Assembly (NCBI GenBank): GCA_030407005.1
Contig: JAUDYN010000002.1
Coordinates: forward strand, 1,240,001 to 1,304,000
Length of the DNA: 64,000 nt
Reading direction: 5' to 3'
Source of the DNA: Desarmillaria ectypa
Lineage: Eukaryota; Basidiomycota; Agaricomycetes; Agaricales; Physalacriaceae
Shown here: piece by piece, positions 35,402-47,837 of the stretch
Layout of the letters: each line of letters begins with the position of its first letter
Numbering within the stretch: position 1 is the stretch's first letter
Translations under genes and position numbers: made by a program
Notes under the pieces: generated by a model
The model's database searches: none
What the model was told of the DNA's origin: nothing
The model's input: the letters and a program-made list of their open reading frames with translations, nothing else

Positions 35402-38400
35402 ATGCTGACGCGCTTCAACTCACCGTTTTCCGTCAGACTGCCTCATAAAGAATATCTTCAGTATGACGGTATGTGTTCACGCGCTTTCGTTGCCGTTATA
35501 AAAAATCTTACCAACTTATCAAGTCCGTACGTGAAGGACCTCATATATCAACATCCACTTGAACCAAGGTACTTTAGGCATAAGCCCTCAAGTCGAACGA
35601 TTCAAGACACGACAGGACATTCTGTGTAAGCTCCAGGATGACATTGCACCGACCTTGTTTCGCCCGAAAGCAATGTACAATGGAGAGGCAATCCTATACG
35701 TGTCACAAGATCTCGAGCTACCTTCTGGAGGCAAAGGATCGGTAAGTGACACCCCCCGAAAATGCTTTCTTTCGCGGGCTATTGACTGTGGTTGCAATAG
35801 TTTCAAGTAAACCTTTCGAATAAGCACCCGAGTACCATCACAGAAGACGCCCGAGGAGTATATACGGTCACTTTGACCAAAACTATCGGACTGACCATCA
35901 AACCTAGGTATTCGAATTCGCTCTTTTATCGCGTGTCGGAAAATCTAACACATATTGTCCAGAAATTTGAGAGCGTTGATGATAGACAGGAAGACAAGCC
36001 CGAAGACCGCTACAACAACAAATCTTTTACAACTCTTGATCATACAGGAGACAAACCAGTGAGTAGCATCTCGCCCTTCAAAGAGGCCAATTTGACATCG
36101 TTTGAAGGAAAAACCTGAACAACAATCGAGCATTCTTTGGCAATACCAATAAGCGTGTTGTTGGAGGTGGTCTGGAATTTTGGCGGGGAAATTTCCAGTC
36201 AGTCCCATCTTTCTTCAACAGACACTACGCCCTAACTTGGGCTCTTCGTAGATCCATGCGCCCTTCAACTACCCAGATACTAATCAACATTGACATTGCA
36301 ATGACTGCCATATATCAGAGCGGGAATATCATCGACGTCAGCTTATCGCATCTCAGCAGTCGTCAAGTGCGCGATTTGCGCTTCAGCACTGAAGATGCCA
36401 AGTTTCGTTCCCTGTCAGCTTTCCTCAAGGGCCTTGAAGTCCGATGCCAAACTGGCACGGGCAGCACGAAGATTGTAAGGGAGCTTGTTATGAAGGGAGG
36501 TCGGTACGAGTTTGAGAAGGACGGGCATACGACCACAGTCGGTGTAAGTGCTCCTTTTATTCTTACGTTCTTTCGGATTCATGACTAGGCCGACTACCAG
36601 GAATACTTCTGATCTACGCACTCCATCAACATACAGTTTCCGGACGTGTTAGGGATCGTGACTTCCGGAAAAAGCGCATCGCATCCAGTAGTCTACCCCG
36701 TCGAGCTTTGCACTGTCGTATCAGGCCAATTCTATAAAAAACGACTCCCGAACCACCTTACGAACGAGGCTGTATCTTTTGCTACCATGACCCCAGACGT
36801 GAGGCCCAAAGTGATCATGGGAGATGGTGATAACGGCAGGGGAATTGTCTCTCCTATGAGCCCAAGTCTAGAGACTTGAAGTGATTATGTGACCGGTTGA
36901 TTGCCTCTAATAGATCTAAGGCTATAAGGACTCCAAACACATCCAGGAGAGCGACATGCAAATATCCATGTCGCCGCTATACATTAAGGGAAGAATGCTG
37001 CCCACGCCCAGGATCACGATGTGTCAAGGGGAAATCATACGTGTGATTTAACCTACAATGGAGGCGAAGAGTTTGATGCTTAACGCATACAACGACCCAA
37101 CAACGGTGCCTGGAATCTCCGCGATCAAAGATTCAGTTTAGGCACCAAACTCGAGTTATGCAGTGTGCTCAATTTTATACCAAGACTGAACGAGCAGCTT
37201 TGTAGATCCTGGTCGAGATCATTCACCAAAAGATTGGCCGAAAGGATAATATACAGATGATCCTCATAATGTTGCCACCCCAAGGCGGCCCAGTTCATAC
37301 GCAAGTCAAACAATGGGGTGATGTCCAGACTGGTATGTACATCCTTTCGGCCAGGCGCTCGTCGCAGCTCAGGCTCGGCTCGTCTTAGGTGTTCCCACGC
37401 AATGCCTTCGAAGCGAGAAAATAAAAATTGCGAACGCTCAATATTGGGCGAACGTCGCGCTGAAGTACGTCTTCTTTTTCCGCACTTGGGGCAAGGTGCC
37501 TGAGCTACCCATACTTGTAGGATAAATGCACGTCTGGGAGGATACAACCATCGTATCAAATCAGCTGCATTCGATAAGATATCGCAGAGGCCGTTCATGA
37601 TTATGGATAAAGCACCTTCACTACCCGATCTCTCTTGACTGACCGCTGCAGGTGCCGACGTGTCCCATGCCTTCCCGCAAACGTTCCGACCATCAATCGC
37701 CTCCCTCGTCTGGTCGCGCGACCAGCATGCCTCCCACCCAATACATGGCCTCTACCCGGGCCCAGCACCCCCCGGACCGAAGGCATCGTCGAGCTCAAAG
37801 ATTTGGTCAAGTCTGCAGTGCTGCAGTTCGGTTCCCGCAATCCCGTACCGGGGCGCATACTCTTATTCAAGGACGGGATTTCTGATGGGGAAGTCGATAG
37901 CCTCGGGGCGAGGGAATTGGGTGATGTAGACGAGGCGCTTAAAGAAGTATAGCTCAAGAAGAAAGTGAGGCTACCGCTGCCCAAGGCGACGTTCTTAATT
38001 GTGGGGAAACGACACCACGTTGTATTCTTCCCCAAGCGGAGGGTACGTTGTTTTTGTCGCTGTAGGTCCTGGCTGATGAATGTCCGGAAAAGGTTGAGGG
38101 ATAGGGCAGGTAAGTGCAAGGCAGGCTTTGTCACGACGAGAGGGCTAGAAAGCCCTCTTTTCCAAGACTTTTATATCCAAAGTTATGCTGCTATCAAAGT
38201 AGTAAGTACCGCATTTTTTTTCGTGTTCAGCCATGAAGATGACAAGAAATTTGATAGCTTCAAGGTCGAGCCACTACATCATGGTTAAAGATGACAACTT
38301 TGGCGGAAACCTTGAGAGGTATAGGATTATCTTGTCTTGTCTTGCGTCCATCTTCAATACAATCACAGGTTTCACAACCTGTCCTACATGCTCTGCCATG

Positions 38401-38689
38401 TCTACTCGAAAGCCACGAGATCTGTTTCCATCCCGGCACCAGTATATTGTAAGCATTTGGCTCTCATTCAGATCGTTATTGGACTGAAAAGCTGGTGTCT
38501 GATGTAGATGCACACGTGAGCTTTCCCATTTTTCAATTAATCGTTTGCATATTGACTGACTTGCATTCCTAGCTTGTCTGCACGCGTGCAGCATACTATT
38601 TTCCATGCGAGATGCGCTTCTTGAATGACGATATGGAGTCCACGACAAGTACAGACAACGGACATACGAGGAAGGAGGAAGGAATTTGA
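35402..38689 (+). pseudogene. second, decayed Argonaute paralogue (tandem copy)
   Basis: An Argonaute-like gene in tandem with the intact one. N-terminal parts are still readable: MLTRFNSPFSVRLPHKEYLQ, then ISPQVERFKTRQDILCKLQD; the linker FWRGNFQSMRPSTTQILINI; and a PAZ region up to GRYEFEKDGHTTTVG. Decay then appears. A TAA at 37081-37083 lies in the frame leading into GAWNLRDQRF. The PIWI domain starts GADVSHAFPQTFRPSIASLV, but downstream coding continues in two other frames (YMASTRAQHPPD, then RTEGIVELKDLVKSAV), implying at least two frame shifts near 37730-37790. A TAG at 37950-37952 follows DVDEALKEV, although the same frame continues into LPKATFLIVGKRHHVVFFPK. Later C-terminal motifs survive (SSHYIMVKDDNF, CHVYSKATRSVSIPAPVYYA). 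It lacks the Arg/Gly N-terminal extension of copy 1. Confidence 0.82.
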
Positions 38690-38904
38690 CCTAGAGCCAC
38701 AGAAGAGAGAAAGGAGGCCATTGAATAGGAATATGGCGTCGTCAATGTATTTTTTGGAGGGATATATGAGAAGCACCATAGTGAATGTAGGTAGATAGCT
38801 GTTAATGAATTCTGAAATCCTGCGTCGTTGAATTGAATGAAAGTGAACCTGTCAATGAACGGACCTTAGATTTCCTTGGAAGATATCATTGCTAATTGAC
38901 TCGG

Positions 38905-39809
38905 TCAATTGTGGCTCGTGTCTTCTTCCTGAGCTACATCCACGGCCCCTGGATTCTCTTCTAGCCAAGCTCTCACATCGCCTTTAGTCAACATTCCCTG
39001 CACTACCTTCCTATCGACCTCAGGGTGATACAGCCTCATGATGAATCCGCATACACTCCATACGTCTTCCCAGTCGGCATCAAACAGCTTCCACCAAGCG
39101 TCTGGAAGCCGGATGGCGAGAAATCGGGTGGTGAGAAGAATAGCAGCACTGACGATTGTAGGAATTTGGTATAATGCATATGCCGGAGACTGTAGACTGA
39201 ATGACGCGAAAAAAAAAAAATTGAGATTATAAAAAACAAAATAAGAAAGATAACGCACGCATCGTTCAAGTACCCCCAGGCCTTTGCAACAACGTCCTGC
39301 TTATCCTGACCTAGCAGGCGTAGATAACTGACCAGAGATCCGTATGGCAGTACCACATGCGTGTTGAATCCAAGCCGCTTCAGAATCTGCATCTCTGCCA
39401 CAACTAGCGCGTCCTTCAACTCGTAAAATGTATTGCCAAAATACGACATGATACCAATTTCTTTCCCGACCTTCCCTTTGGCTCTCAGCAGCAGCACATG
39501 ATACACATTCACAAGATCGCGAACGCGCAAAGAACACTCCTCCAATTTGCTGGCCAAGTAGAGGGCCCCGAACGCGATATCGGCGACACTGAAGCTCTTG
39601 AGGCTGGAGACGAACCAGAAGCGATGGAAGAGGATCTGGGCGGTGGCGACGGCTACTTGTTTTTGACGAAGAAGGATGCCAGCGGTATGGATGAGCTTGC
39701 AGGCATTGGAAAGGATGGCTGATTCGAGAGATGCAGGAATTCCGTCTGCACGTGAAGGCGTCTGACGGATTTGGGATAGAGAGGCAAGTGGGTAGAGGGA
39801 CCGTGACAT
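38905..39809 (-). CDS. cyclin L-like protein
   Basis: A transcription/splicing-type cyclin, partner of a CDK10/CDK11-like kinase. The start MSRSLYPLASLSQIRQTPSR at 39809 is followed by the first cyclin fold: IPASLESAILSNACKLIHTA, QVAVATAQILFHRFWFVSSL, VADIAFGALYLASKLEECSL, RVRDLVNVYHVLL and MQILKRLGFNTHVVLPYGSL. An intron near 39190-39260 joins GYLNDA to LQSPAYALYQIPTIVSAAIL, starting the second fold, which ends WSVCGFIMRLYHPEVDRKVV. The C-terminus is short (VDVAQEEDTSHN) and lacks the RS-rich tail of animal cyclin L. The family call rests on the CKLIHTAG and LGFNTHVVLPY signatures. Confidence 0.87.
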
Positions 39810-42611
39810 GAAGAGGCGCAGGTGGCTGTGCCCGTTTTGACGGCCTCCGCCGAGTAGATCTTGTTATTCTCGCGACCAGACTTTATTACTCGCGAACTTG
39901 GTCCTTTTTGTCTACCTCATTTTAGCGTCGCTTGACTAGGCTGTACTCAACCACGAAAGGTCCGCACCCTCAGTACGCTCGGATGCGAGTAGATGTTTTA
40001 ATTATCATCACGAAAGCGGAGAACTTCCGTTATTCACGCGTGAAAATTCCCGGTATTCAGGGAAAGCATGCCGTTAAATAATCTGTTCCTGTAAGAGGTA
40101 GTCGCGATGGTGTACATGACAAATTGAAGGCAAATTCCAGGAAACACATGTATGGAAAGCGCTTTGCACATTTCAATTGCGTGATTTCAGAACAAGTTTG
40201 GGCAGCGTCCGATTAACCACGGACAAACCTACGGACGCCGAAAATTAGTTGGACAATACCCTATTCAACGTATCATTTTTCATTTTACCCAGGCTTCTTC
40301 AACGAAGAAACGGACAAATGCACTCAAAGACGCTGGTGCTAGCCCGAAGTGTGAAAAAGCGGGAAGTGAAAATGGCCGCTTGCCATGCGTTTGGGGAGGT
40401 GATGATAGCCAGGCAGATAAAGCCGGCCTGGAAGAATACGCAGCACAAGAAGCGATATGGATGGAAATTTTAATTTTACCCGACAAAATCTGCAAAGAAG
40501 ATCGAGTAAAACTTTCTACGCACACAACTGTTCTTGACGGTTTCTTGTTTTCTTTTTAGTACTTCAAACTCGTAAGAATCACAGAGGTAGATTGATCGAC
40601 GCAAAGGAGAGTTCTGTGCTCTAGTCGATATGTGCAAAAGGGCAATTCATACCAAGTTCATAGCAATAAAGCGTAGAAGCTCTCCAGCCGCAGTGGCGCA
40701 GAATGAACCCTGTTTATCCTTCAAGCTCCCAAATTCGAGCATAGCCACTGGTCCCTGATCGATCCTCCCAATCCCAGACGCGCCACACTCGATTAATCTA
40801 CAGATTCCCCCTATCATCCTAGTACGCGGCCGGTAAGGGGCTCCAAACGCACCAGACTTTCCATGATGGAAGAAAAAACTCGTGGACATGCGGGGAAAAC
40901 CTTGTTTTAAGGAATCATAACGTTTTTCAGGTGCGCCTATTGCCCGTGTTCAGCTAGCAATTCACATTTAATTACTTACTGCTTCCGGGGTAGAGGGCCT
41001 GACATATTGCATAATGAACGACCTCCGTTGGCATAGAACCGTACCCGGACCGTGGAGAACACGCCACACAACAGGAGATTCCCGGATTTTATTTCATTGA
41101 TCATGATGGAAACAAGACATCGCTTATCCTCGAACGACAATCCTCTGTACATACATACGCCTTACGACAAGTTCTGCCGGCACCCTGGAACTCTCGTAAC
41201 TTCTCTAGGCGATGATCGGGGTTGCTCAGGATCAGGATTTAATGAGGCCAGGAATTCGAGAACAATTCCGGCGTTCAGCGTCGCTTTTGATTTGGAAATG
41301 TGACAGCCTTACATAGCTCTTTGCCGGCGCCCTCGTACAATAGAGGGTGGCAATGAAAAACTGTCAACCAATCACGCCACTTGTCATGAATACTGGGGCA
41401 GCACCACATCCAGTTTCAGCGCTGGGGTGACACGAAAATGTTCATTATAAACATCCATATCTGCCCGATACACGCCAATCGTAGATTGATATCACGTTGT
41501 TCCCTCGAACCTGATCGTGAACGTTGTTAGTTATCGGGGGTTGCCGGTGCTTTAAGAGGAAAACACTGGGCATGCATTCTCATCTTCCGAGGTCCACGCG
41601 CCTAAGGGTGACACCAAACTCTCTTTCCATATCCTACTGGGGATCCCATGGAGTTAGCCGTGGTATTGAACATAGACTCATTGCAGACTCATTGCAGGGG
41701 CGCTTTACTGCAACGTATATGTATGTAGTGTTAACCGACAAGGGGCTCGGGCCAGGGGTGATTACTGCCGACTAGGCTCGGATCCAGAGGGACTGCTCCT
41801 GTAAAACATCCAGTCGAATACCTTCCGTCATCTTTGACTTGGAATCACATCAGCATACTATCCGTCCGCATCTTTACGCGGAATGTTGGCTCAGACTAGA
41901 CCATTAAAGAAGACAAGAGAAGTCACACTCCGAGAAACCAAGGTTTGATTCAAATTACCTGAAACAGGTCATTGCAAGTGTCCAAACGGCACCATTTCAC
42001 ACACTCACCGACGCCAAGAACTGCTGCAGAACACCGCCGGTGACCTTGGGACCGGCTGAGAAAGGAAGGAACAGACTTTAAGTTGGGGGATTTGATATCT
42101 GAATTCAACAAAACAAGAAACCAAAAGGCTGTCCTGCTAAAATAAACCGTTCAATCGAAGACGAAAGGTGTACAAGCAAAGCGTGACGTATGCCGGGGTA
42201 CTAACAGCCATGTGGACGAGAGTATCATAGGTGTGCGTATAGCAGAATTCTGAGGAGGACAAAAATGGCCCAGTGATAGAAGTATTAGTACATTTACCGA
42301 TGATAACTTCTCGACTGATAGTACCGTATTAACTCCCAGAACTGTCCATTTGACCGTGAAGATATAAAAAGCCATTGGTACATCGGTCCGCACATACGAC
42401 CATATGGTTTAGCAGAACTTGACTTGGCGGAGATATCTCAAGTCACGAAGTCTTTCGTGCGGCTAAAGTGGGTCTTGGCTTCATTCTTGGATGAAAAAGG
42501 GTATGAATAGATTGATGGAGATTCTAGTGGCAAAAAAAATGTTATTGGATGCCACCCCCGAACGTGCACGCACTCACCGAAGATACAGAATGAGTATCCT
42601 CGTGCTCTAAC
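39810..42611. other. 2.8-kb gene-poor region
   Basis: Only short ORFs on both strands (for example 40249-40473 plus, 40647-40889 minus, 41052-41303 plus) with no recognised motif. No tRNA or repeat was recognised. A direct repeat of about 12 bases (agactcattgc twice near 41670-41695) was the only small duplication noted. Confidence 0.35.
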
Positions 42612-44683
42612 TCACGACGCATCAGTTGGAATCACTTCGTCCTCGACGAAATCGATACCCAAACACCCTATCTTCGCCTTCTTGAGTAACTTCTCCGCAA
42701 CTTTTCTTCTTGACTCCGCCGCAGCAAACTCCAACTTTGCCATTTCAAGCTCGTGTTCAGCTCTTCTCCGTCCACGCGAAAAGGTGACATTCTCAAGGAC
42801 ACGATTGCCGCGTAGATTATGGAGGTATTTGATCTACAAACAAGGGTCAGTTTGCCTTAGCTTGAGATAAGCGGGAATGAAAACAATACCTTTCTCTCAT
42901 CACTGGACTCCACGTACGGCTTGAAGTAAAATGGGATGTCAGGTAGTAATAGACTTGGGGACGAAGGCGCTTGGTTCCCCGCCACTGGAGTCGCCGGTGT
43001 GCTTCCTCCGGCAAAACCACCCCGAGTTGGCTGGGAATATCCGTGACCGCGGCCGCGAGGCGCACCTCCCCGACCTCGTCCCCGACCTCGTCCACGCGGC
43101 GGGTCGCGATCAAAGTTGCGCGGTCCTAAAGGAAGCGGTTCGCGTTCGTAACCACGAGGCTGACGAGGCGGGGATTCGGTGCGTTGTGTTTGTTGGGGAG
43201 GAGAGGCGGAGAAGACAGGCGATGGTCGGTGAGGCGGAGGGGAATTTGGATGTCGCGCAGGAGATATTGGGCGAGGTGCAGGTGATAGTATGTGCTGAGG
43301 AGGTGAAGGTTCACGTCGTGAAAGTGCCAACGGGCGACGCGAAGGTGAAGGTGAACGCCGTCGAGGTGAAGTTGGGCGACGTTGAGGTGAAGTTAGGCGA
43401 TGTTGAGGTGATGGAACGCGACGTTGAGGTGATGGAACGCGACGTTGAGGTGATGGAACGCGGCGTTGAGGTGAATGAGCACGCCGCGGCGGTGAAGGAG
43501 CACGTCGTGGAGAAGGAGGCCAGCGCTGGGGTGAGTAACGCCGCTGAGGCGAAGGGGGCCAGCGTTGAGGAGAACGACGAGGCGGTGGCGACCTCCGACC
43601 GGGAGAGTGAGGCCGCCATGAGGGTGAAGGCCGACGTACAGGTGACGCCGGGCGACGTGGAGGTGATATAGGCCGACGATAGGGCGAGTAAGGTCTCCGG
43701 ATTGGAGAAGGCGGTCGGCGTGGTAGACTTGGCGGCGGTGATCGTCGGCGGTGAGGTGAATAACGACGCAGCGGTGGTGATCTGGATCTTCGGTAACGAG
43801 AGGGTGGTCCAGAATACGGTGACCGTCGTGGCGGTAGTGGTGACCGCGAAGACCGTTGATACGGCCGCGGTGAGCGTGAGGACTTTCGTGGAGGAGACGT
43901 CATACGAGGCGGTGGCGATGGTTCTTTCTCTCCTGGCGGCGACTTTTCTCTCTCGCCCTCTTCCATCTCTTGGATATCGTTAGCCTGTACCTGATTTTCT
44001 TGCTTTATCTCGGCAGTGACATCAACGTCCATCTGGGCCCCTTCTTCTCTTTTGACCAAGCCTTTTTCAGGATTGAGTGTCAGTGCAACATCAACATCAA
44101 CATCCATGTGAACATCAGGTCTGTTATTTGCCTGTGGTTCCCTCTCATTTACTGCATCTTTTAATGGTGTAGGAGATCTTCGTGGTAGTGGGGGATCTCC
44201 CGGACGAGATTCAAAGCGACGTGGGGTATTATATCGCGGGTACCGTCGTGGGGAACCACCATATCGGCTGCGAGGTGGTGAATCACGTTCATACCTTCCG
44301 CGAGGGTGCCCGGGAGAGTAGCGGGAAGGTCCTGGAGAATAATGACTCCGAGGAGGCGATGAAAAACGCGAACTACGCGGGGGAGAGTCGAAGCGTCGCC
44401 TAGGTGGTGAGCGCGACCGTCGTCCGTACCGAGAAGGTGGCGGTCGAGGCGGTGGTGAATCTTGTCGGTATCGTGGTGGATAATCTCGTCTGTCCCTCTC
44501 GTATTGTCTTTCTCTGTCGTAATCCCTTCTGTCATCCCGATCCTTCCAACCCCCTCTACCTCGTCCACGCCCTCGCCCTCGAGATGGCCCAGCATAGGGA
44601 CCCCGACTGAATGGTGGAAGAGGCGACCGACGTCTTGGTGGAGAACGAGATGACTGCTGTGGACGTGCTGGAAGACTCGACAT
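42612..44683 (-). CDS. RS-rich nuclear protein (SR-related, low complexity)
   Basis: A two-exon gene: exon 1 at 42890-44683 (598 codons), exon 2 at about 42612-42830. The start MSSLPARPQQSSRSPPRRRS is followed by RGRGRGRGRGG, Arg/Ser/Pro repeats (SPPRR, SPQRR, PSPQRRVPSPQRRV) and an acidic Asp/Val island (DVHMDVDVDVAL). Another RGRGRGRGRGGAPRGRG box lies near the end of exon 1. The last part is ordered: IPFYFKPYVESSDERK joins IKYLHNLRGNRVLENVTFSR, a coiled-coil-like stretch (EHELEMAKLEFAAAESRRKV) and LGIDFVEDEVIPTDAS. RS domains usually mark splicing or mRNA-processing factors, but no RRM was found, so function is inferred only. Codon periodicity makes long antisense ORFs. Confidence 0.78.
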
Positions 44684-47600
44684 TCACTTGTCGTGGAAGT
44701 TGCAAGGAAAAGTCGTGATATTTGTCTTTGTGTACCCGCCGCCCCTTTGACTGCAAAATTCTTAGTCACCGATCATTTCACCTCGACTTCTTCAACAGGA
44801 ACTACACTGTACGAGAACTTGAAATTTAACTTGTTTATGCAATGTAAGGAGGACTGGATGTATAGGATTGCACAGTCTGGAAAACCCTGCATTGGTTCGA
44901 TGGCATGTGCGCACTGCGGCGTCAGCTACCTCGAGTCAGTTACTCAGTCGCAGCTGTCAGCGACCTCGACCTTTATCCAACCAAAAAATGCAGCCACAGC
45001 GACCACTGAATAAGCTCATTTGTTGACCAACGATGATGGCTATGCCACTTCTGATATAAGGTATGCATTCGCTTTGACATATCCACGAAGTTATTCTGTT
45101 GAACAAAGCTTCATGGAGCAGTCTCCTCTTAAGGCAGACAGATAGATGACGTCCCTCTAATAGCGTGAGCACTATCGTCAATACATCTCTCTAGAAAACA
45201 AGCACGTGTAATTCAAAGAAAGTTGTCCAAATAGTATGGGACGAATCCCCTTATCGTATTGTGGGTAGAGGCAGAGGAATGCATGCTACTACCTGACAGT
45301 TCCTCTGACAGGTGGAGAGGGACTATGACGATTTCAGATCTGACAAGATTCTACAACTTGTGAATCACCGACCTATTGGGTTCATCTACAGCCGCTTCGA
45401 CCTTTCAAGGCCCGCGAATTTCCAGGCATATAATCATGTTGTTTTGGTCTGTACCTGGACCGGTGTTTAAACTCAAGATTTACTTGACCGGTATGAAGTT
45501 CACGAAGCACCATGGTACGGGGAAACAGCAAGCCAGGATTAGCGATTGCTAGTTCAATGATGAATGGCGGGTATTGGGCATGAAGAAAGCTGAGATATGG
45601 CCAGGAGCTTCCAATGACATGCTTAAGAGCCTTTCCCCATTTCATCACAGAAACACGCTGCAAACCGGTGGAATGACCATTTGGACGACAGGCCGACATC
45701 AGCATCAACCAACCGACACCCTGTCTTGTTCCCTTTGTTTCCGCGTGATCTATGCCAACCACACTGTTCAATTCTCCAATGCAAGTCACGCATGATCTTT
45801 CGGGTACCCACATAACTTGCGTTGAATAGTCATTTGTCGAACTTTCGAGACCCGACGTCTGACGTTGTTTCCTACAGGGAGTCTTTGAATACGAGCACGG
45901 GACAATCCTTGGAAATTAATTATCAGAACGTGGTGGTGCGATAGCATTCATCCAGCTGCATTGGTTCTACGAAGTTTTGAATTGTCGAGGTGCATGCACA
46001 CATATCAGCATCATGGGGAAAAACGGTACTATCTGAGACGAGTCAGGTCATACTTTGGATAAAATGCGACTCAGTGGTCTTATGGAAATGATCAAACCTC
46101 TCCGAAATGGATCTTAGCCATCTTATTCATTCCATTCATGACGCTAGAGCTATCAGTGTGCGTCACTTTCAACCTAATCGCGCGCTATGCAGTACTGACA
46201 GTTGCTTGTACTTAGTGTTGGGATTTTGCCGGAAAGTTCTAGAAGGAGCTATCCTCCATCATGCCGAGAGTCGCTGAGTAAGCGTGAGAGGAGTAGAAAG
46301 TTGTAGTACATTCCAGATTCTAGTGCGAAGTAATATAAATATGAGCTCTGTAGAAGCCATAGAATAATGTTCTTTACATCTGGCTTTACCAGCCTGCGCA
46401 ACGCCTAGGATTCCAACGCTTAGTATGTTGTAGGTCAGTAACTCTTAACATACAGGCTGCATAATGTTGATGTTAATGGTTTTGTCAGTCGCGAGTGTGA
46501 CTGTCATGGTGCATGGATTCACCACCAAATCCCTCATTCGAGACATGAACTAACAGGAAAGTTGTAGGCATACGAATGGTCAATTTTACTGGAACAAGAG
46601 GTAGAATTTATTTGATACAAAGTCAGACGCGCTCGATGTTGAATAGGCTTCACTGATATGGCACTCCCCTTGGTGTTTGGTAAGAATTCTCTACTCCATG
46701 AGTCGGTACTCTCAGATCCTCGACGTGGCCTTCCATCTCCAAGGTATGGTGCACCGGCAACGCACACGAGCTTTATTTTGACAATTTATTGACATTCTAG
46801 AACATATTCAGCCCCTGGCAGGCTGATCCTAAGGTACAGCCATTCGCGTCTATGAGGCTCATCATAGTTATTACATATTTGCTATATCAGCCACGATACA
46901 GCTACTTGTACTTATGCTACATCAACTATTCCGCAATTGCTGACTTGCTGGCCGTAGTTTCTACAAGTGTAGGAATTGTCGTATCTGAGTGTAAGTCTGA
47001 TAGTATTCTTGATACTACGGCCTATCTGATCGTTATGCCATCATGCACTTTATTTTACGGACTTGGCTTGATATGGACGGTAGCTCTAACTTCCATTGCC
47101 ACTTCAGATCATATAACTCACCTCAACAGATTTGGGTATTGGGAAATAGCTGGCCCATCATCAAGTTCATGAAGTCATCTGTCTGTGAGTGTACAGAATA
47201 TCTATTTCTCACCCATAAGCCATTCTTGTGGCTTCTTGCTTCCTTCAAGTCGAGCATCGAGCGTCAGCGATGGTTCCGGGTTGCTACTTAACTGAAGCGG
47301 GCCCTCTCGTCTTTATATGCTTCGCCTCTCTTCTACTGCTGGAAAACTGGTAAGAAGTCACTCAATACTTTCTCACCCGACGACCTCTGAACTTGTTGCC
47401 TCTCAAGTAATGGTCGTATTGACTGTCTGGAAGGCCTTTAAGTTATGTGCGTGCCCGACGTCTCGTATTTCGTTAGGCCTCCGTAATCTGCCACGTAGTT
47501 CGAGGCCTAACAAACCTCCTCATTTCTAGGTTCTTCCGGGATGGTCCGTCTCTTTAATCCAGTACACTGGCACCTCACGAGCTGGCAACATGTCTATTTG

Positions 47601-47837
47601 TTCAGTTTAATAGGACTGAATATGCTTATTTTATCTCACTAACTTCCAAGCTTTGAACTGGATAACGTCCTGGTCATTCTATTAGCTCCTGACATAGTAT
47701 AGTCGCAGAAGCTACATATTTGAAACATAAATCATGGCCGTGATGACATGCGCCTGAACGTCGCATTGCCTTTTTCGGATACCACGTGCTGACCAAATTT
47801 TCTGCGATCATCTAAATTTAACTATCTCCTCCACACC
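44684..47837. other. 3.1-kb gene-poor region with traces of a membrane protein
   Basis: Minus-strand ORF 45382-45813 (143 codons) has no recognised motif. On the plus strand, 46852-47172 encodes a hydrophobic stretch (VVSTSVGIVVSECKSD; LGLIWTVALTSIATS), 47043-47291 contains QQIWVLGNSWPIIKFMKSSV, and spliced reading near 47300-47440 gives LFYCWKTVMVVLTVWKAFK. These resemble parts of basidiomycete 7-TM DUF6533/6534 proteins, but they are out of frame with each other and incomplete. Read as a possible relic only. Confidence 0.25.

Noticed and set aside
37081..37952. Programmed frameshifting or stop read-through in the second Argonaute
   Set aside because: Several independent lesions in one domain are better explained by decay; no slippery sequence or conserved context was seen.
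42931..43671. 246-codon plus-strand ORF rich in Val, Glu and Asp
   Set aside because: It is the antisense of the RS-rich exon; the repeated SPxRR codons leave the opposite strand free of stops. No start context or splice partners.
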